From positions 496,001 through 560,000 of the forward strand of contig NZ_JADKYS010000001.1 in assembly GCF_015354345.1 (NCBI RefSeq): a stretch of DNA of 64,000 nt, written 5' to 3'. This document shows, one piece after another, positions 1-9,020 of the stretch. Position 1 is the stretch's first letter, and each line of letters starts with the position of its first letter. This DNA is from Methylophilus sp. 14. GTDB lineage: Bacteria; Pseudomonadota; Gammaproteobacteria; Burkholderiales; Methylophilaceae. Position numbers and translations under genes: made by a program. Below the pieces are notes generated by a model. The model was given only the letters and a program-made list of their open reading frames with translations. It made no database searches and was not told the DNA's origin.

Positions 1-1
1 T

Positions 2-193
2 TATCCAGACACATTGGATGAGCTGGTCGAAAGGCAATACCTCAAAGCCATCCCGCCCGACCCGGTGACTGAGCGCGCGGATACCTGGGTGATTACCTTG
101 CCACCGAATATTGACGAGCAAGGTAGTGTATTTGACGTGCACAGCGGTTCGACGCGATTAGCTGAGGATGGCACGCCCTATGCGCTATGGTAG
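2..193 (+). CDS. Type II secretion-like (GspG-type) pseudopilin, C-terminal part
   Basis: The 5' end lies outside the window; 63 residues and a TAG stop at 191-193 remain. The visible part has the typical C-terminal layout of major pseudopilins: YPDTLDELV, then IPPDPVT, then a W-x-I segment, FDVHSG and a terminal DGTPYALW. In GspG-like proteins this region forms the soluble beta-sheet head. The hydrophobic N-terminal helix and prepilin cleavage site are not visible. The next gene, also pilin-like, starts inside this one, so the two are probably co-translated in a minor-pilin or type II secretion operon. Confidence 0.75.
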   Translation, partial: YPDTLDELVERQYLKAIPPDPVTERADTWVITLPPNIDEQGSVFDVHSGSTRLAEDGTPYALW

Positions 194-671
194 GCCGCCT
201 GTCGACGGATTTGTGCTGATAGGCATGTTTATGCTGGTGATGCTCAGTGGCCTGGTGATGGCGCAGGCCAGCATGCGCTGGCACACCCAGGTGCTACGCG
301 AGCGTGAAGCCGAGTTGATCCGCGTCGGCCTGGCTTACCGCGATGCCATTGGCCGCTATTACAACCAGACGCCAGGCATCGTGAAAACTTTTCCGCCCAC
401 CCTGGAGGCCTTGCAGGAAGATACCCGCTTCCCCACCGCGCGCCGCCATTTACGCAAACCCTACCTCGACCCCATCACGCAACGCGAAGGCTGGGGCATC
501 GTCGAGGCGCCCAGCGGTGGCATCATGGGCATTTATAGCCTGTCTGACAAACCGCCGTTTAAAACCAAAGGCTATCGCGGCGAGTTGCAGCACCTCAACG
601 ACAAGCGCTATTACGGTGAATGGTACTTTGTTTATTTGCCGCAGCCAGCGAGTGGCCGCAATGCCTTGTGA
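168..671 (+). CDS. Pseudopilin-like protein (type II secretion/type IV pilus-like)
   Basis: This 167-residue protein carries a class III (prepilin-type) leader. A short basic leader ending in PPVDG is followed by FVLIGMFMLVMLSG, the hydrophobic helix. The usual Glu at position +5 of the mature pilin is Gly here, as seen in some tip pseudopilins. The soluble part contains LDPITQREGWGIV and GIYSLSDKPPFK, recalling the DP-T-W pattern of the upstream gene. The start overlaps the upstream gene. ATG 168 has a GAGG too close to it, and in-frame ATG 180 is better spaced from the same GAGG and may be the true start. It probably belongs to a secretion or pilus assembly complex in the inner membrane. 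Confidence 0.7.
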   Translation: MARPMRYGRPPVDGFVLIGMFMLVMLSGLVMAQASMRWHTQVLREREAELIRVGLAYRDAIGRYYNQTPGIVKTFPPTLEALQEDTRFPTARRHLRKPYLDPITQREGWGIVEAPSGGIMGIYSLSDKPPFKTKGYRGELQHLNDKRYYGEWYFVYLPQPASGRNAL

Positions 672-809
672 TGGTTGCAATTGGTTGTGCGTGGTTGTAT
701 GCAGCCATATTTTTGCTCGGGAATAATTGAATAAATCAAATAATTCAGTCGCTTAGCTAGCTGGCATCTTTATTGCCACGTGCAATGTAAAAGCCATTAG
801 AGAAACGCC

Positions 810-1319
810 ATGTCCCGTCCACTTTCCGTGCCGCAAGGTTTGATCGGTCTGCTCTACCAGGAGCATCATGCCTGGTTGCGTGCCTGGATCAATAAACGCC
901 TGGGTTGCCCAAACTGGGCGGCAGATTTAACGCAAGACACATTTGTGAATGTGTTGCTCAAGGCAGATTTGCCAGTATTGCACGAGCCGCGCGCCTACCT
1001 CACCCGTATTGCGCATGGCCTGATGGTGGACCATGTGCGCCGTCGCGATCTCGAACGGGCCTACCTTGATGCCTTGGCGAATATGACCTCCGATGACATC
1101 GGCTCGCCCGAGTCGCGTGCCTTGATGCTGGAGCTGCTGGTGCGGCTGGATATTCTGCTCGACGGCTTGCCCGCCAAGACGCGCACGGCGTTTTTACTGG
1201 CGCAACTCGAAGGCGCCAGCTATCAGCAAATTGCCACCCGCCTGGGCGTATCTACCCGCACGGTGGGTAGCTATGTCGCCACTGCCATGCTGCAGTGCAT
1301 GGCTTTACTGCAAGCCTAA
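810..1319 (+). CDS. ECF sigma factor, FecI type (module 1)
   Basis: The 169 residues have the layout of FecI-like extracytoplasmic-function sigma factors. Region 2 spans about residues 15-80, with AADLTQDTFVNVL and the RAYLTRIAHGLMVDHVRRRDLER segment that contacts the -10 element. Region 4 spans about 110-165, with LPAKTRTAFLLAQLEGASYQQIA and the recognition helix LGVSTRTVGSYV. It is followed after 5 bases by a fecR-like gene and then a TonB-dependent transducer, the classical surface-signalling order. By family knowledge, it would be released by the FecR partner when the receptor is loaded and would direct transcription of the receptor gene. Confidence 0.9.
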   Translation: MSRPLSVPQGLIGLLYQEHHAWLRAWINKRLGCPNWAADLTQDTFVNVLLKADLPVLHEPRAYLTRIAHGLMVDHVRRRDLERAYLDALANMTSDDIGSPESRALMLELLVRLDILLDGLPAKTRTAFLLAQLEGASYQQIATRLGVSTRTVGSYVATAMLQCMALLQA

Positions 1320-1324
1320 GCGCC

Positions 1325-2302
1325 ATGCGATCAGAGTTACTCAATCAGGTGACCCCGGCCATGCAACAAGCCAGCGACTGGTATGCACGCTGGCTTTCTG
1401 GCGAGATGGACGAACAAGCCAAGCTGGCCTGGCAATCCTGGCTGGATGCAGACGAAGAACATCACCGCGCCTGGCAGCAGATGGAGCGCGTACAGCAATA
1501 CTTTAATAAAGTGCCCGGCGCGCTGGCATTGGCCACCCTGCAAGCCCCGCCTTCTGCCGAGCGCAGACGCCTGCTCAAACACATGATCTTGCTGCTCGCC
1601 GTCAGCGGCAGCGGCTATTACGCCTACCGCGAACAACCCTGGCGCGGCATGCTGGCCGACATTCGCACCCAGGTGGGCGAGCAACGCAAGCTCACGCTGG
1701 AGGACGGCACGCGGCTGCATCTCAATACCGATACCGCCGTCAACATCGTCTACAGCCCGACTGACCGTATCGTCGAACTGGTGCGTGGCGAAGTGATGGT
1801 AGAAACCGCGCATGAAAATGTGCGCATCTACCGGCCATTTAGCGTCGTCACCCAACAAGGCATGGTCACCGCCCTGGGCACAAAGTTTAGCGTGCGCGAA
1901 TGGCAACAGCAGCAACGTGACTTAGTTAAAGTCAGTGTGTTTGAAGGCATGGTCGATGTACGCCCCAAAGGCAGCCAGGCAAGGCCCGTTCGCGTCAATG
2001 CGCGCGAGTCACTGGTGTTTTCAGCCAGCCAGGTGTTTGCCAAAACCGCGCTCAAAAACACCGATATGGCCTGGGTCAATGGCCTGCTTGTGGTCTACGC
2101 CATGCGACTGCAAGACTTCGCGGCAGAGCTCTCGCGCTACCAGTCCGGCCTGTTGCGCTGCGACCCCGCCGTGGCCGACCTGCATATTTCAGGTTCGTTC
2201 CCGCTCAACGACATCCCCGCCATTTTGCAAACCATAGCGCAAACCCTGCCAGTCAAAGTGCAGCGCTACACCCGCTTCTGGACCACACTTTCCCCCGCCT
2301 AG
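1325..2302 (+). CDS. FecR-family anti-sigma/sigma regulator (module 1)
   Basis: The N-terminal cytoplasmic DUF4880-like part (ASDWYARWLSGEMDEQAKLAWQSWL, about residues 14-37) binds the sigma factor in this family. A single membrane segment follows near residues 85-105. The periplasmic FecR domain then follows (EQRKLTLEDGTRLHLNT, VRGEVMVE, ALGTKFSVRE), and the C-terminal part resembles an STN-like fold. The chosen start ATG 1325 lies 5 bases after the sigma stop; a longer in-frame start at 1295 would overlap the sigma gene. It transmits the signal from the receptor's periplasmic STN domain to the FecI-type sigma. Confidence 0.88.
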   Translation: MRSELLNQVTPAMQQASDWYARWLSGEMDEQAKLAWQSWLDADEEHHRAWQQMERVQQYFNKVPGALALATLQAPPSAERRRLLKHMILLLAVSGSGYYAYREQPWRGMLADIRTQVGEQRKLTLEDGTRLHLNTDTAVNIVYSPTDRIVELVRGEVMVETAHENVRIYRPFSVVTQQGMVTALGTKFSVREWQQQQRDLVKVSVFEGMVDVRPKGSQARPVRVNARESLVFSASQVFAKTALKNTDMAWVNGLLVVYAMRLQDFAAELSRYQSGLLRCDPAVADLHISGSFPLNDIPAILQTIAQTLPVKVQRYTRFWTTLSPA

Positions 2303-2352
2303 TCAGCCGCCGCTAAAAAATAATTCGATTTTCCCTTCCGGTTTTTATTTCT

Positions 2353-2358
2353 CGTTCG
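2353..2358 (+). promoter_or_regulatory. Candidate ECF -10 element (CGTTCG) upstream of receptor 1
   Basis: CGTTCG lies about 48 bases before the receptor start. It shares the core CGTTCG with the 12-mer upstream of receptor 2 and upstream of the DUF4394 gene. Many ECF sigmas read CGT-containing -10 elements. No clear common -35 element was identified by eye. Confidence 0.3.
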
Positions 2359-2405
2359 GCATAGCAGGTATCAGACAGATGTTGCTAATGCAGAAAGTGT
2401 GACAC

Positions 2406-5400
2406 ATGCACCATAAAAAACGCACAGGGAAATCGCATCACCGCCTATGGCAGCTATGCATAGGCGCCATGCTCACAACCACCCTGCAGGCCAGTGCGGC
2501 AGAACCACTCAATGTCAGCCTGCCCAAAAAAACCTACCAGATTCCAGCAGGTGATTTAAGCGACACCTTGCCCGACTACGCCGCAGAGTCCGGCATCCTG
2601 CTCGGCTTTGACCCCATCCTCACCCAAGGCAAACGCAGCGGCGTGCTCAAAGGCCAATACAGCGTGCAAGAAGGCTTTGAAACCCTGCTCAAAGACAGCG
2701 GGCTAGAAGTCGTGCAAGACAAAACAGGCCGCTACCAACTCCGCCGCGCCACGCCCAAACCAAAACCTATCCCCGGCGCGCCAGAAAAAGAAGAAAAACA
2801 AGCGCTGCAACTGGATAAGGTCGAAGTCCGCGCCAAGCGCTTTTATGAAGTTGGCCCTTTGCCTGGTTTGGGTCTCACCAAAGAAGAAATCCCCGGCAAC
2901 GTACAGAGCATTTCTGCTAAAGAAATTAAAGAAGCGCATTCGTTAAGCATTACGGATTTAATGAACCGCAAGCTGCAATCCGTGACGGTGAATGATTACC
3001 AGGGCAACCCGTTTCAAATGGATGTTCAATACCGTGGTTTTACTGCCGGGCCGCAGATTGGCACGCCTCAGGGTTTATCTGTGTTTATTGATGGTATTCG
3101 TGTAAATGAGCCATTTGGTGACGTTGTGAACTGGGATATGTTACCGATGAATGCACTGGCGAGTGTGGATGTATTCCCTGGGTCCAACCCTATCTTTGGC
3201 TTGAATACCTTGGGTGGCGCATTTTCACTCAAAACCAAGGATGGGTTTAATAATGCGGGAGCTGATGCTGATATTTTAACTGGGTCATTTGGCAGAAAAC
3301 AGCTGCAGGCAGAAGCTGGCTGGAATAATGGCACAGTTGGTTTATTTGCCGCAGGTAATATTTTTCTTGAAGATGGCTGGCGTGAGAACTCGCCAAGTAA
3401 GGTCAATCAGTTGTTTGGTAAGGCTAGCTATCGTGGCGATAAGTTAGATCTTAATTTAAGTACTTTGTTGGTAGAAACAAATCTGACTGGCAATGGATTG
3501 ATTCCGAGTGAAGAGTACAACAGAGATAGAAATGCTGTCTTTACTTCGCCTGATAAAACAAAAAATCAGCTTCAGCAGTTTCAGTTGTCAGGTAGTTATT
3601 TTGTGAACGACACATTCACGATTACTGGTCAGATATATCGCAGAAATAGTGATAGAAAGCAAAAGGGCTCCGATGTCATGACTGATTACAGCGATGAGCT
3701 AATTGCCAAGCGGCGGCCAACCAGTGCTGATCAGTACACTTGTTTATTCCCTAGCACGAATCAGTACGGATTGCCTGATTACGTCATTATTCCAGTTGAG
3801 AATTACGATCCTACAAATGGCGTAGATTTATTTTCAACTCAATTCTTTCAGGATTTTGCTAATGGTACTTTGGACGTGAGTAACTATTCAAATCTCATCA
3901 ACAGTAAACCATTACCAGATGAGTTTCTGGCCTCATATCGATATACATACAACCAATTTAAAAACTTTAGAGAATTCATCACTTATAACAATAACAGTGA
4001 CCCTGACGATGCACCGCCCAATGTTGGCGCAACTGATTCGGCATACTTTGATGAGCCCTCTTATTTCTCTGACTTTACTATGCCCTTTGGTGGTGTGCCA
4101 ACTGGGATTGGTGGAATCGTTCCAAGTTTCTCTGATTACTTTTTCACACGAGACGGAAATACGATCACTAAGAATTATGTGATGTTACTCTCGACTCTTA
4201 ACGAGACAGCCTGTGCACAAACTCAAGGTGCAAGTTTTGAGATTACGGATCCAGTTACAGGTAATCCAGTATTGGTAGATGGGGTAGGCTTGAGGCAGCC
4301 TGGATATATTGAGGGCACGCCTACAGCTTTAATCACTAACAACCAGATCAAGCAAGTCACAGATGGTCTGTCAGTTCAACTCAATTGGAATCTTGAGCAT
4401 CACAAGTTGATGGTTGGAGCATCAATTGACTCCGCGGGAGCCGAATATACAAACGAGCAAATGTTAGGATTTTTTGATGCTAGTCGAAAAGCCTATTTAG
4501 ACCCTGAGCAGGCACATCCACAGTTTGGTGCTGCATTTGTACCACTTGCTAATAACAACTTTGAAGGTACCAATATCACCAAAAGTGTCTATTTTAGTGA
4601 AACATGGACACCGATTGAAACATTGCACTTTAACGCCTCGGGCCGTTACAACATGACACGTGCTAAAAACGTGATAGCGGCTAGAAGTGGTCAGTCCTCA
4701 TACAGTGTGGGTGATTTAATTGCAGAGCCAGACAAATTCAATGTGTGCAGTGATACTAACGGCAACGGCACAATTGAACTTGCTGATTGTGCTGGGATTC
4801 CCCTGAATTATCGGCCATTAAATCTGAATACAGTGCTTGATGCGGCAGAAACTGAAAAGTTTACCTACTATTCGTTTAACCCTTCTTTAGGTGTTTCTTG
4901 GCAGGCACAAGAAAATATTAATATCTTTGCAAATGTTGCCAAAGGTACTCGGACACCAAGCGTAGTAGAGCTTGGTTGTGCATTGGATAAAACTCCTGGC
5001 ACAACTACCTATAGTTATGTTGATAGCGGTGGTAATACAGTTAACTACAAGCTACCAAAAAGTCTTGAAGAGAATCGGCAATGTACCTTGCCAACCACAT
5101 TGTCTGGCGACCCCTATTTGCCTCAAATCAAAGCCACCACATATGACATTGGTATGCGCGGAACTTTTGGTGAGAGCATGCAGTGGAATGTGGGTGCTTA
5201 TCAAACTGACCTCAAAAACGACATTTATTTTGTTGCAGTAGGTAATTCACAAGGTTTTTTTGACAGCATTGGTGATACCCGTCGTCGGGGGATTGAGGCA
5301 GGTCTTTCTGGGAAAAAAGACAAGTGGGGATTTGCGTTCAACTATGCGTTAACAGAGGCAACTTTCGAAAATGATTTCCTGATGTATAGCTTGGACAATA

Positions 5401-5936
5401 GTAGTGCGACTTTTGATCAGATGTACGGCCCGGGCGTGATCAGAGTCAAGAAAGGCAACCGTATGCCAGGAACATCGTTACACAATCTCAATGCTACTGT
5501 TAGCTACGATGTCACCGATAAATGGAAAGTAAGTTTGGGTATGGTGGCTCATTCAGATAGTTATCTTCGAGGCAACGAAAATAACGAGCATCGACCAGGG
5601 GTGCCACGCCAACGAATCATTGGTAACAATACAATTCTTTTGCCACCAACAAACAATCCTGGTAAGGCCCCCGCTTATGCTGTGTTTAACCTGCAAACCT
5701 CTTACAAGCTCAGCAAAGAGTGGACGGCTAGCATGATTCTTAACAATATTTTCGATCAGGAGTATTTCACTGCGGGTCGTTTGGGCAGGAATCCATTCTC
5801 TCCGAGCATTTATGGTGCAATTGGCCCAGATGGCTACAACCACAATTCTGGCGACTGGTTAAGTACTAACTTTGTTGCGCCTGGCGCACCGCGCGGTATC
5901 TGGTTCAGCCTTAACTGGCATTTCGTCCCTGATTAA
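2406..5936 (+). CDS. TonB-dependent transducer/receptor with STN domain (module 1)
   Basis: A very large (1176 aa) outer-membrane receptor. A signal peptide ends near ASA at residues 30-32. A secretin/TonB short N-terminal (STN) signalling domain follows at about 40-115, then a linker and a TonB-box-like stretch (LDKVEVRAKR). The plug spans about 150-275 (IPGNVQSISAKEI, VQYRGF, GLSVFIDGIRVNEPFGDVVNWD, FPGSNPIFGLNTLGGA), followed by a long barrel ending ...LNWHFVPD. The barrel is longer than in most siderophore receptors and carries several Cys in predicted loops. The ligand is unknown: ferric siderophore, cobalamin or a metal-chelate such as a lanthanophore are all possible. The DNA after about 3400 is more AT-rich than the STN-coding part. 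Confidence 0.92.
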   Translation: MHHKKRTGKSHHRLWQLCIGAMLTTTLQASAAEPLNVSLPKKTYQIPAGDLSDTLPDYAAESGILLGFDPILTQGKRSGVLKGQYSVQEGFETLLKDSGLEVVQDKTGRYQLRRATPKPKPIPGAPEKEEKQALQLDKVEVRAKRFYEVGPLPGLGLTKEEIPGNVQSISAKEIKEAHSLSITDLMNRKLQSVTVNDYQGNPFQMDVQYRGFTAGPQIGTPQGLSVFIDGIRVNEPFGDVVNWDMLPMNALASVDVFPGSNPIFGLNTLGGAFSLKTKDGFNNAGADADILTGSFGRKQLQAEAGWNNGTVGLFAAGNIFLEDGWRENSPSKVNQLFGKASYRGDKLDLNLSTLLVETNLTGNGLIPSEEYNRDRNAVFTSPDKTKNQLQQFQLSGSYFVNDTFTITGQIYRRNSDRKQKGSDVMTDYSDELIAKRRPTSADQYTCLFPSTNQYGLPDYVIIPVENYDPTNGVDLFSTQFFQDFANGTLDVSNYSNLINSKPLPDEFLASYRYTYNQFKNFREFITYNNNSDPDDAPPNVGATDSAYFDEPSYFSDFTMPFGGVPTGIGGIVPSFSDYFFTRDGNTITKNYVMLLSTLNETACAQTQGASFEITDPVTGNPVLVDGVGLRQPGYIEGTPTALITNNQIKQVTDGLSVQLNWNLEHHKLMVGASIDSAGAEYTNEQMLGFFDASRKAYLDPEQAHPQFGAAFVPLANNNFEGTNITKSVYFSETWTPIETLHFNASGRYNMTRAKNVIAARSGQSSYSVGDLIAEPDKFNVCSDTNGNGTIELADCAGIPLNYRPLNLNTVLDAAETEKFTYYSFNPSLGVSWQAQENINIFANVAKGTRTPSVVELGCALDKTPGTTTYSYVDSGGNTVNYKLPKSLEENRQCTLPTTLSGDPYLPQIKATTYDIGMRGTFGESMQWNVGAYQTDLKNDIYFVAVGNSQGFFDSIGDTRRRGIEAGLSGKKDKWGFAFNYALTEATFENDFLMYSLDNSSATFDQMYGPGVIRVKKGNRMPGTSLHNLNATVSYDVTDKWKVSLGMVAHSDSYLRGNENNEHRPGVPRQRIIGNNTILLPPTNNPGKAPAYAVFNLQTSYKLSKEWTASMILNNIFDQEYFTAGRLGRNPFSPSIYGAIGPDGYNHNSGDWLSTNFVAPGAPRGIWFSLNWHFVPD

Positions 5937-6154
5937 TCTGCTTTTTAAACCTTGTTTGACTTTTTTATGTAAAATTGTGTTAACGACGTCAGGCTTTTGG
6001 TGCTGCCAGCGATTAAACAAGTGAGGGGATGTAAATGTGAAAAACTCCCAGATGGTTAGGGAAAATTTCCTTATTTGTATTTTTGTCATGCGGCGAGTGC
6101 GATGTTGGGTGGTGGCAAGCGTCGGTTTCCGTGTTGGCAATGTGAATTTTTATA

Positions 6155-6805
6155 ATGGAGCCTGCTGTGGACTTAGTGCCTGATATTGTTGATCTTGTGT
6201 TGTATTTGCTGGGCGTGTTGTCGGTGCTGGTATGGTCCATCATCATTATTAAAAGTTGGGCCTGGTTTAAGTCGCGCAATGAGGCGAACCACTTTTTATC
6301 TGAGTGGCAGCAGGTGAAAACCATTTATGAGTTGCCAAAAATTATCTCCCACAGCAATAGCAGTTTTGCGCGTTTGTGTGACGCCGGTATGCGGGCGATG
6401 AACGAGGTGATGGCGAACTCGGTGTTGCGCAGAAACGAGCGCCAGGAGGTGATTTTGTTGTCCCTCAAGCAGCAGGCTTATCTGGAGCAAAAGCGCATGG
6501 ATGGCGGTGTGGCGGTGTTGGCGAGCATAGGCTCTACGGCGCCGTTTATCGGTTTGTTTGGCACGGTGTGGGGCATTATGAATGCGCTTAAAACCATCAC
6601 CGCCACCGGTTCTGCCGGGCTGGATGTGGTGGCCGGGCCGATTGGTGAGGCGCTGATTGCGACGGCGATTGGCATTGCCACGGCGGTGCCTGCAGTGCTG
6701 GCGTATAACTATTTTATGCGCAAACAAAAGGTGCACCGGGCCGATATGGAGCAAGTGGCCAGCCGCTTTCAATCATTGTTAACGCAGTCTGGCGTGGAGG
6801 GGTAG
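6155..6805 (+). CDS. exbB: ExbB/TolQ-family proton-channel protein
   Basis: A 216-residue MotA/TolQ/ExbB protein. One membrane helix lies near the N terminus (IVDLVLYLLGVLSVLVWSII). A cytoplasmic domain follows, then two C-terminal helices with the family signature SIGSTAPFIGLFGTVWGIM and GPIGEALIATAIGIATAVPAVLAYN. With ExbD it forms the inner-membrane complex that uses the proton gradient to energise TonB. The gene is followed closely by exbD (5-base gap) and tonB. An alternative GTG start at 6167 has a much better ribosome-binding site (GGAG six bases upstream) than ATG 6155, so the protein may be four residues shorter. Confidence 0.92.
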   Translation: MEPAVDLVPDIVDLVLYLLGVLSVLVWSIIIIKSWAWFKSRNEANHFLSEWQQVKTIYELPKIISHSNSSFARLCDAGMRAMNEVMANSVLRRNERQEVILLSLKQQAYLEQKRMDGGVAVLASIGSTAPFIGLFGTVWGIMNALKTITATGSAGLDVVAGPIGEALIATAIGIATAVPAVLAYNYFMRKQKVHRADMEQVASRFQSLLTQSGVEG

Positions 6806-6809
6806 TCGT

Positions 6810-7223
6810 ATGTCTATGTTGGGCGATGCTGAAAGCGAAGACCTGGTGAGCGAAATCAATGTGACGCCGCTGGTGGATGTGATGCTGGTGTTGCTCACGG
6901 TGTTTATTGTGACGGCGCCGTTGCTGATGAACGCGGTGAAGGTGAAGCTGCCACAGGCGAGTGCCGAGGTGGCGATTACTACGCCGAAAACGGCGCATAT
7001 CAGCGTGACGGATGCAGGTGATGTGTTTTTGGACCAGCAACGCCTGGCGCTAGAAGGCTTGACCCCAGCGTTGGGCCAGCTCAAGCAAAGCCATGACCCG
7101 GCGGTGGAGATTTATGCCGACGAGCACGCGCAGTATGGCGTGGTGGCTAAAGTGCTGGCGGCGATTCAGCGCGCAGGCATTAGCAAGTTTAGTTTTGTGA
7201 TGTCGCCAGAGGTGGGGAAATAA
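6810..7223 (+). CDS. exbD: ExbD/TolR-family protein
   Basis: A 137-residue protein with a short cytoplasmic N terminus, a single membrane helix and a periplasmic domain. The helix motif INVTPLVDVMLVLLTVFIVTAP contains the conserved membrane Asp that carries protons in this family. It sits between exbB and tonB with gaps of about 5 bases on each side, so the three are one operon. It would serve the two large TonB-dependent receptors on either side. Confidence 0.93.
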   Translation: MSMLGDAESEDLVSEINVTPLVDVMLVLLTVFIVTAPLLMNAVKVKLPQASAEVAITTPKTAHISVTDAGDVFLDQQRLALEGLTPALGQLKQSHDPAVEIYADEHAQYGVVAKVLAAIQRAGISKFSFVMSPEVGK

Positions 7224-7227
7224 AGGC

Positions 7228-8040
7228 ATGAGCAGCCTGATTTACCCTGAGCAGCAGGACTATTCGCTGATTTGGCGGGCGGTGATTGTGTCGCTGGCGC
7301 TGCATGCGCTGGTGGTGGCTGTTTATCCGGCACTGAGCCAGATTGAACTGCCCAAGCTGCCAGAGCGGCTGGAAATTGAGTTTTTTTCGATTAAAGCGGC
7401 GGCACCCAGCGTGCAAGCCGTGGCGCCGCCGACGGAGGTGGCTAAACCGCTTGAGCCACCTAAGGCGACACCTGCGCCTGTGGTGAAGCCACAAACGCCG
7501 GTCGAAACACCTAAGCAGGTATTGGCGGCGCCAAGCAGTCAACCGTCGGATTACCGTGTGCCAGAACAGGTCGCCCCTGCCAAGGCCGAGCCATCGCCCG
7601 TGACCCCGGCAGCCGCCACGCCTAGCGTGAGTGCGGCAGAGAGTGCGCAGCCCGCGGCGAATGACACCCAGGCAAAAGACAGCAAGCCCAGTGTGGCGGC
7701 AAGCGCGGCCACCACTAGCAGTGAGTCTGAGGAGTTAAATGCCGGTGATACCGATGCCTGGGGGGATTATGGTCAGCAATTACGCGACTTGGTGAGCAAA
7801 AGCAAACAGTATCCGGCCATTGCCGTGCGCCGCCATCTTGAGGGCGAGGTGACGGTGGTGGCGCAATTTGTGCGCGGTGAGCTGGTGAATGTGTCACTGG
7901 CTGGTAGCAGCAAGCATGTGCCGCTGGACGAAGAGGCCATGCGCATGGTGAAAAAAGCCATTGCACAGCTGGGCGTGAAAGACAGTTTAAAAAAGAAGAG
8001 CTTCAAAATAACAATACCAGTGAATTTTAAACTGGAGTGA
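7228..8040 (+). CDS. tonB: TonB energy-transducing protein
   Basis: A 270-residue protein with an N-terminal membrane anchor at about residues 14-33 (WRAVIVSLALHALVVAVYP, including the Ser/His positions important in TonB). A long Pro/Ala/Lys-rich periplasmic spacer covers about 60-165. The C-terminal TonB domain is at about 175-270 (YGQQLRDLVSKSKQYP, EGEVTVVAQFVRGELVNVSL, LDEEAMRMVKKA). It is third in the exbB-exbD-tonB operon and followed by a strong terminator-like hairpin. It physically couples ExbBD to the TonB box of outer-membrane receptors. Confidence 0.92.
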   Translation: MSSLIYPEQQDYSLIWRAVIVSLALHALVVAVYPALSQIELPKLPERLEIEFFSIKAAAPSVQAVAPPTEVAKPLEPPKATPAPVVKPQTPVETPKQVLAAPSSQPSDYRVPEQVAPAKAEPSPVTPAAATPSVSAAESAQPAANDTQAKDSKPSVAASAATTSSESEELNAGDTDAWGDYGQQLRDLVSKSKQYPAIAVRRHLEGEVTVVAQFVRGELVNVSLAGSSKHVPLDEEAMRMVKKAIAQLGVKDSLKKKSFKITIPVNFKLE

Positions 8041-8121
8041 TCCTTCGCGGTTTCCCGAAGGCTGGCGTCATTAGAAAGTAAATCCCTCACTTTCGCGCAA
8101 CAGTGACGCCTGCTCTATGTG

Positions 8122-8170
8122 CCCCCTGTCATTTGCCAGTTTTCCTCCGGCAAGTGCAGGGGATTTTTTT
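8122..8170 (+). terminator. Rho-independent terminator after tonB
   Basis: A long GC-rich imperfect stem (CCCCTG...TTTGCC paired with GGCAAG...CAGGGG, one bulge) with an 11-base loop is followed by seven T (8164-8170). It closes the exbB-exbD-tonB operon. Confidence 0.75.
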
Positions 8171-8253
8171 AACAAGCAGTGTGAGAGTGACTTGCTGTTG
8201 GCGGTTTTGCCAATCAAGAGCAGTGATTTGAATTTTAAAAAAGGTGGGTAAAC

Positions 8254-8880
8254 ATGATGATACATAAAACAAAATGGCTGCTTGCGGCGTTTGCCGCATT
8301 GATCAGCTTGAATGCTGAGGCAAAAATTGAGCAATTTCAGGAAAGCTACGCAGGCTATTTGCCGATGGACTATACGCTGGATGGCATGATTTACATGGGG
8401 GAAACCACTTTTAGCAATGGCAGCTCGACGTTGACGCTGTATTACCAAGCGTTGAATTTGCTGCAAGACCAGCTGTATGTGGTGTTTGGCAGTTATAGCA
8501 GAAATCAGGTGCAGAGCTCGCAACTGGGGCAGTTTGATTTCTGGTTGTCCGTGCCAGACCAAGACCCAATTAACCCAGTCGCCCCGCCAGATCCTGCATT
8601 CAGCGATTTGCCGATAGAGGGCAGTTTTCACTATGAAGACATCCTGATGATGCCGGATGGCCAGCTGGAAGTGTTTTACAGTGAATATGGCGCACTCAAA
8701 GGCTTTGTCAGCCCGCAAAACTACCTCTCGTTTACCATAGACTGGACCGTCTATACGCGTGACCGGCGGAGTTTAGTCCCGGCGCCGCCCAGCCTGTGGT
8801 TATTTGGCAGTGGCTTATTGCTGCTGGGCCTGGTTGCGCGCAGGCGTCAGCGCGTGGCCCCGGCGTCTGCCTGGCGATGA
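8254..8880 (+). CDS. PEP-CTERM-type sorted exported protein, unknown function
   Basis: A 208-residue protein. A signal peptide (basic start, hydrophobic LLAAFAALISL, cleavage near NAEA) is followed by a 150-residue domain rich in Tyr, Phe and Gln without a recognisable family. The C-terminal sorting tripartite signal is VPAPPSLWLFGSGLLLLGL followed by ARRRQR, a PEP-CTERM variant with VPAP in place of VPEP. Such proteins are processed by an exosortase and linked to exopolysaccharide or the cell surface; no exosortase is in this window. It lies between tonB and the second sigma module with its own upstream region. Confidence 0.7.
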   Translation: MMIHKTKWLLAAFAALISLNAEAKIEQFQESYAGYLPMDYTLDGMIYMGETTFSNGSSTLTLYYQALNLLQDQLYVVFGSYSRNQVQSSQLGQFDFWLSVPDQDPINPVAPPDPAFSDLPIEGSFHYEDILMMPDGQLEVFYSEYGALKGFVSPQNYLSFTIDWTVYTRDRRSLVPAPPSLWLFGSGLLLLGLVARRRQRVAPASAWR

Positions 8881-9020
8881 CAGGTGTAGATTTAAAGAAG
8901 CCATATTGGTTGTTATCAGCCATGTGGTGGTTGTTTATGCACCCAAAAAGCGGCTTTTTCGGGTGGAATAAAATAGAAATGGCTTTAAATCGCATGGCAT
9001 GTATTTTGCGATAACAGGGC

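Noticed and set aside
1337-1915. 192-residue open frame antisense to fecR 1
   Set aside because: It is fully inside a FecR gene whose domains are intact.
8940-8965. Hairpin CACCCAAAAAG / CTTTTTCGGGTG before the second sigma gene
   Set aside because: It is an imperfect stem without a following T run; it could end the PEP-CTERM transcript, but support is too weak to list it as a terminator.
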